From: Acidimicrobiaceae bacterium
Lineage (GTDB): Bacteria > Actinomycetota > Acidimicrobiia > Acidimicrobiales > Ilumatobacteraceae
Length of the DNA stretch: 5,728 nucleotides
Direction of reading: 5' to 3'
Assembly (NCBI GenBank): GCA_006515795.1
Contig: VFMC01000116.1
Span: 1-5,728 of the forward strand
Position 1 is the first letter of the stretch, and the number at the start of each line of letters is the position of its first letter. Shown in pieces: positions 5,472 to 5,728 of this stretch. The translations under genes and the position numbers were made by a program. Below the pieces are notes generated by a model. That model searched no databases. It worked only from the letters and a program-made list of their open reading frames with translations, and had not been told where the DNA came from.

Positions 5472-5728
5472 ATGCAGGTTCATCAGCACTGGATCGACGG
5501 CGGGCGGCGGCCGGGCGCCGGCTCGCAGACGATCGAGTCGTACGACCCCGCCACCGCCCAACCGTGGGCGCTCGTGGCCAGGGGCACCGCCGACGACGCG
5601 ACCGAAGCAGTCGCCGCTGCCAAGCGAGCGTTCGCCGGCTGGCGTCGCACCGGGCCATCGACGCGAGCCGCCATCCTGTGGCGGCTCGGCGACTTGATCT
5701 TCGACAACGCCGACGAACTGGCCACGCT
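5472..5728 (+). CDS. Aldehyde dehydrogenase family protein, N-terminal part only
   Basis: The frame is open from ATG 5472 to the right edge, giving 85 complete residues. The start MQVHQHWIDGGRR, then SYDPATAQPWALVARGTADD (23-42), AVAAAKRAFAGWRRTGPSTR (46-65) and AAILWRLGDLIFDNADELAT (66-85) follow the usual beginning of NAD(P)-dependent aldehyde dehydrogenases. These oxidise aldehydes to acids in the cytosol. The Rossmann NAD-binding loop, catalytic Glu and catalytic Cys lie outside the window, so activity and subfamily cannot be judged. A strong ribosome binding site precedes it. It is divergent from the acyl-CoA dehydrogenase operon and shares the 87-bp control region. By analogy with PuuC beside PuuA-type ligases it may oxidise an aldehyde formed from a glutamylated or free amine; that is inference. 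Confidence 0.93.
   Translation, partial: MQVHQHWIDGGRRPGAGSQTIESYDPATAQPWALVARGTADDATEAVAAAKRAFAGWRRTGPSTRAAILWRLGDLIFDNADELAT

Noticed and set aside
5455..5725. Two minus-strand open frames (67 and 80 codons) opposite the aldehyde dehydrogenase start
   Set aside because: Arg/Ser-rich shadows of the plus-strand aldehyde dehydrogenase frame, which has a clear family signature and ribosome binding site.

Overview
The window is a GC-rich stretch of bacterial chromosome. Codon usage is strongly GC-biased, genes are tightly coupled (TGATG stop/start overlaps), and it holds an actinobacterial type of P450 and a glutamine-synthetase-like ligase. This points to a high-GC actinomycete-type organism. 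An acidimicrobial lineage is possible, but that is a guess the sequence cannot prove.

Layout: (1) 1-736, plus strand: the 3' part of a Fic-family protein whose start lies left of the window. (2) 766-5384, minus strand: four genes in one apparent operon, transcribed right to left: acyl-CoA dehydrogenase (5384-4230), glutamine-synthetase-like glutamate-amine ligase (4210-2843), cytochrome P450 (2843-1569) and a CitE-type HpcH/HpaI acyl-CoA lyase (1569-766). The first two are 19 nt apart; the last two junctions are both TGATG overlaps. (3) 5385-5471: an 87-bp divergent intergenic region with an AT-rich island and a perfect 16-bp palindrome almost exactly at its centre. (4) 5472-5728, plus strand: the 5' end of an aldehyde dehydrogenase gene, cut by the right edge.

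Together, the operon and the divergent dehydrogenase look like a catabolic locus. The ligase would cap an amine with glutamate, the P450 would oxidise the capped or parent substrate, the aldehyde dehydrogenase would turn a released aldehyde into an acid, and the acyl-CoA dehydrogenase and CitE-type lyase would process a CoA-activated carbon skeleton. P450 plus GS-like ligase is known from mycobacterial piperidine/pyrrolidine/morpholine catabolism, and GS-like ligase plus aldehyde dehydrogenase from the Puu putrescine pathway. This particular five-gene combination is not one I recognise, and the substrate is unknown. No regulator, transporter, ferredoxin, ferredoxin reductase, amidase or acyl-CoA synthetase is visible; they may lie to the right. 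No RNA genes, CRISPR arrays, insertion sequences or integration sites were seen.
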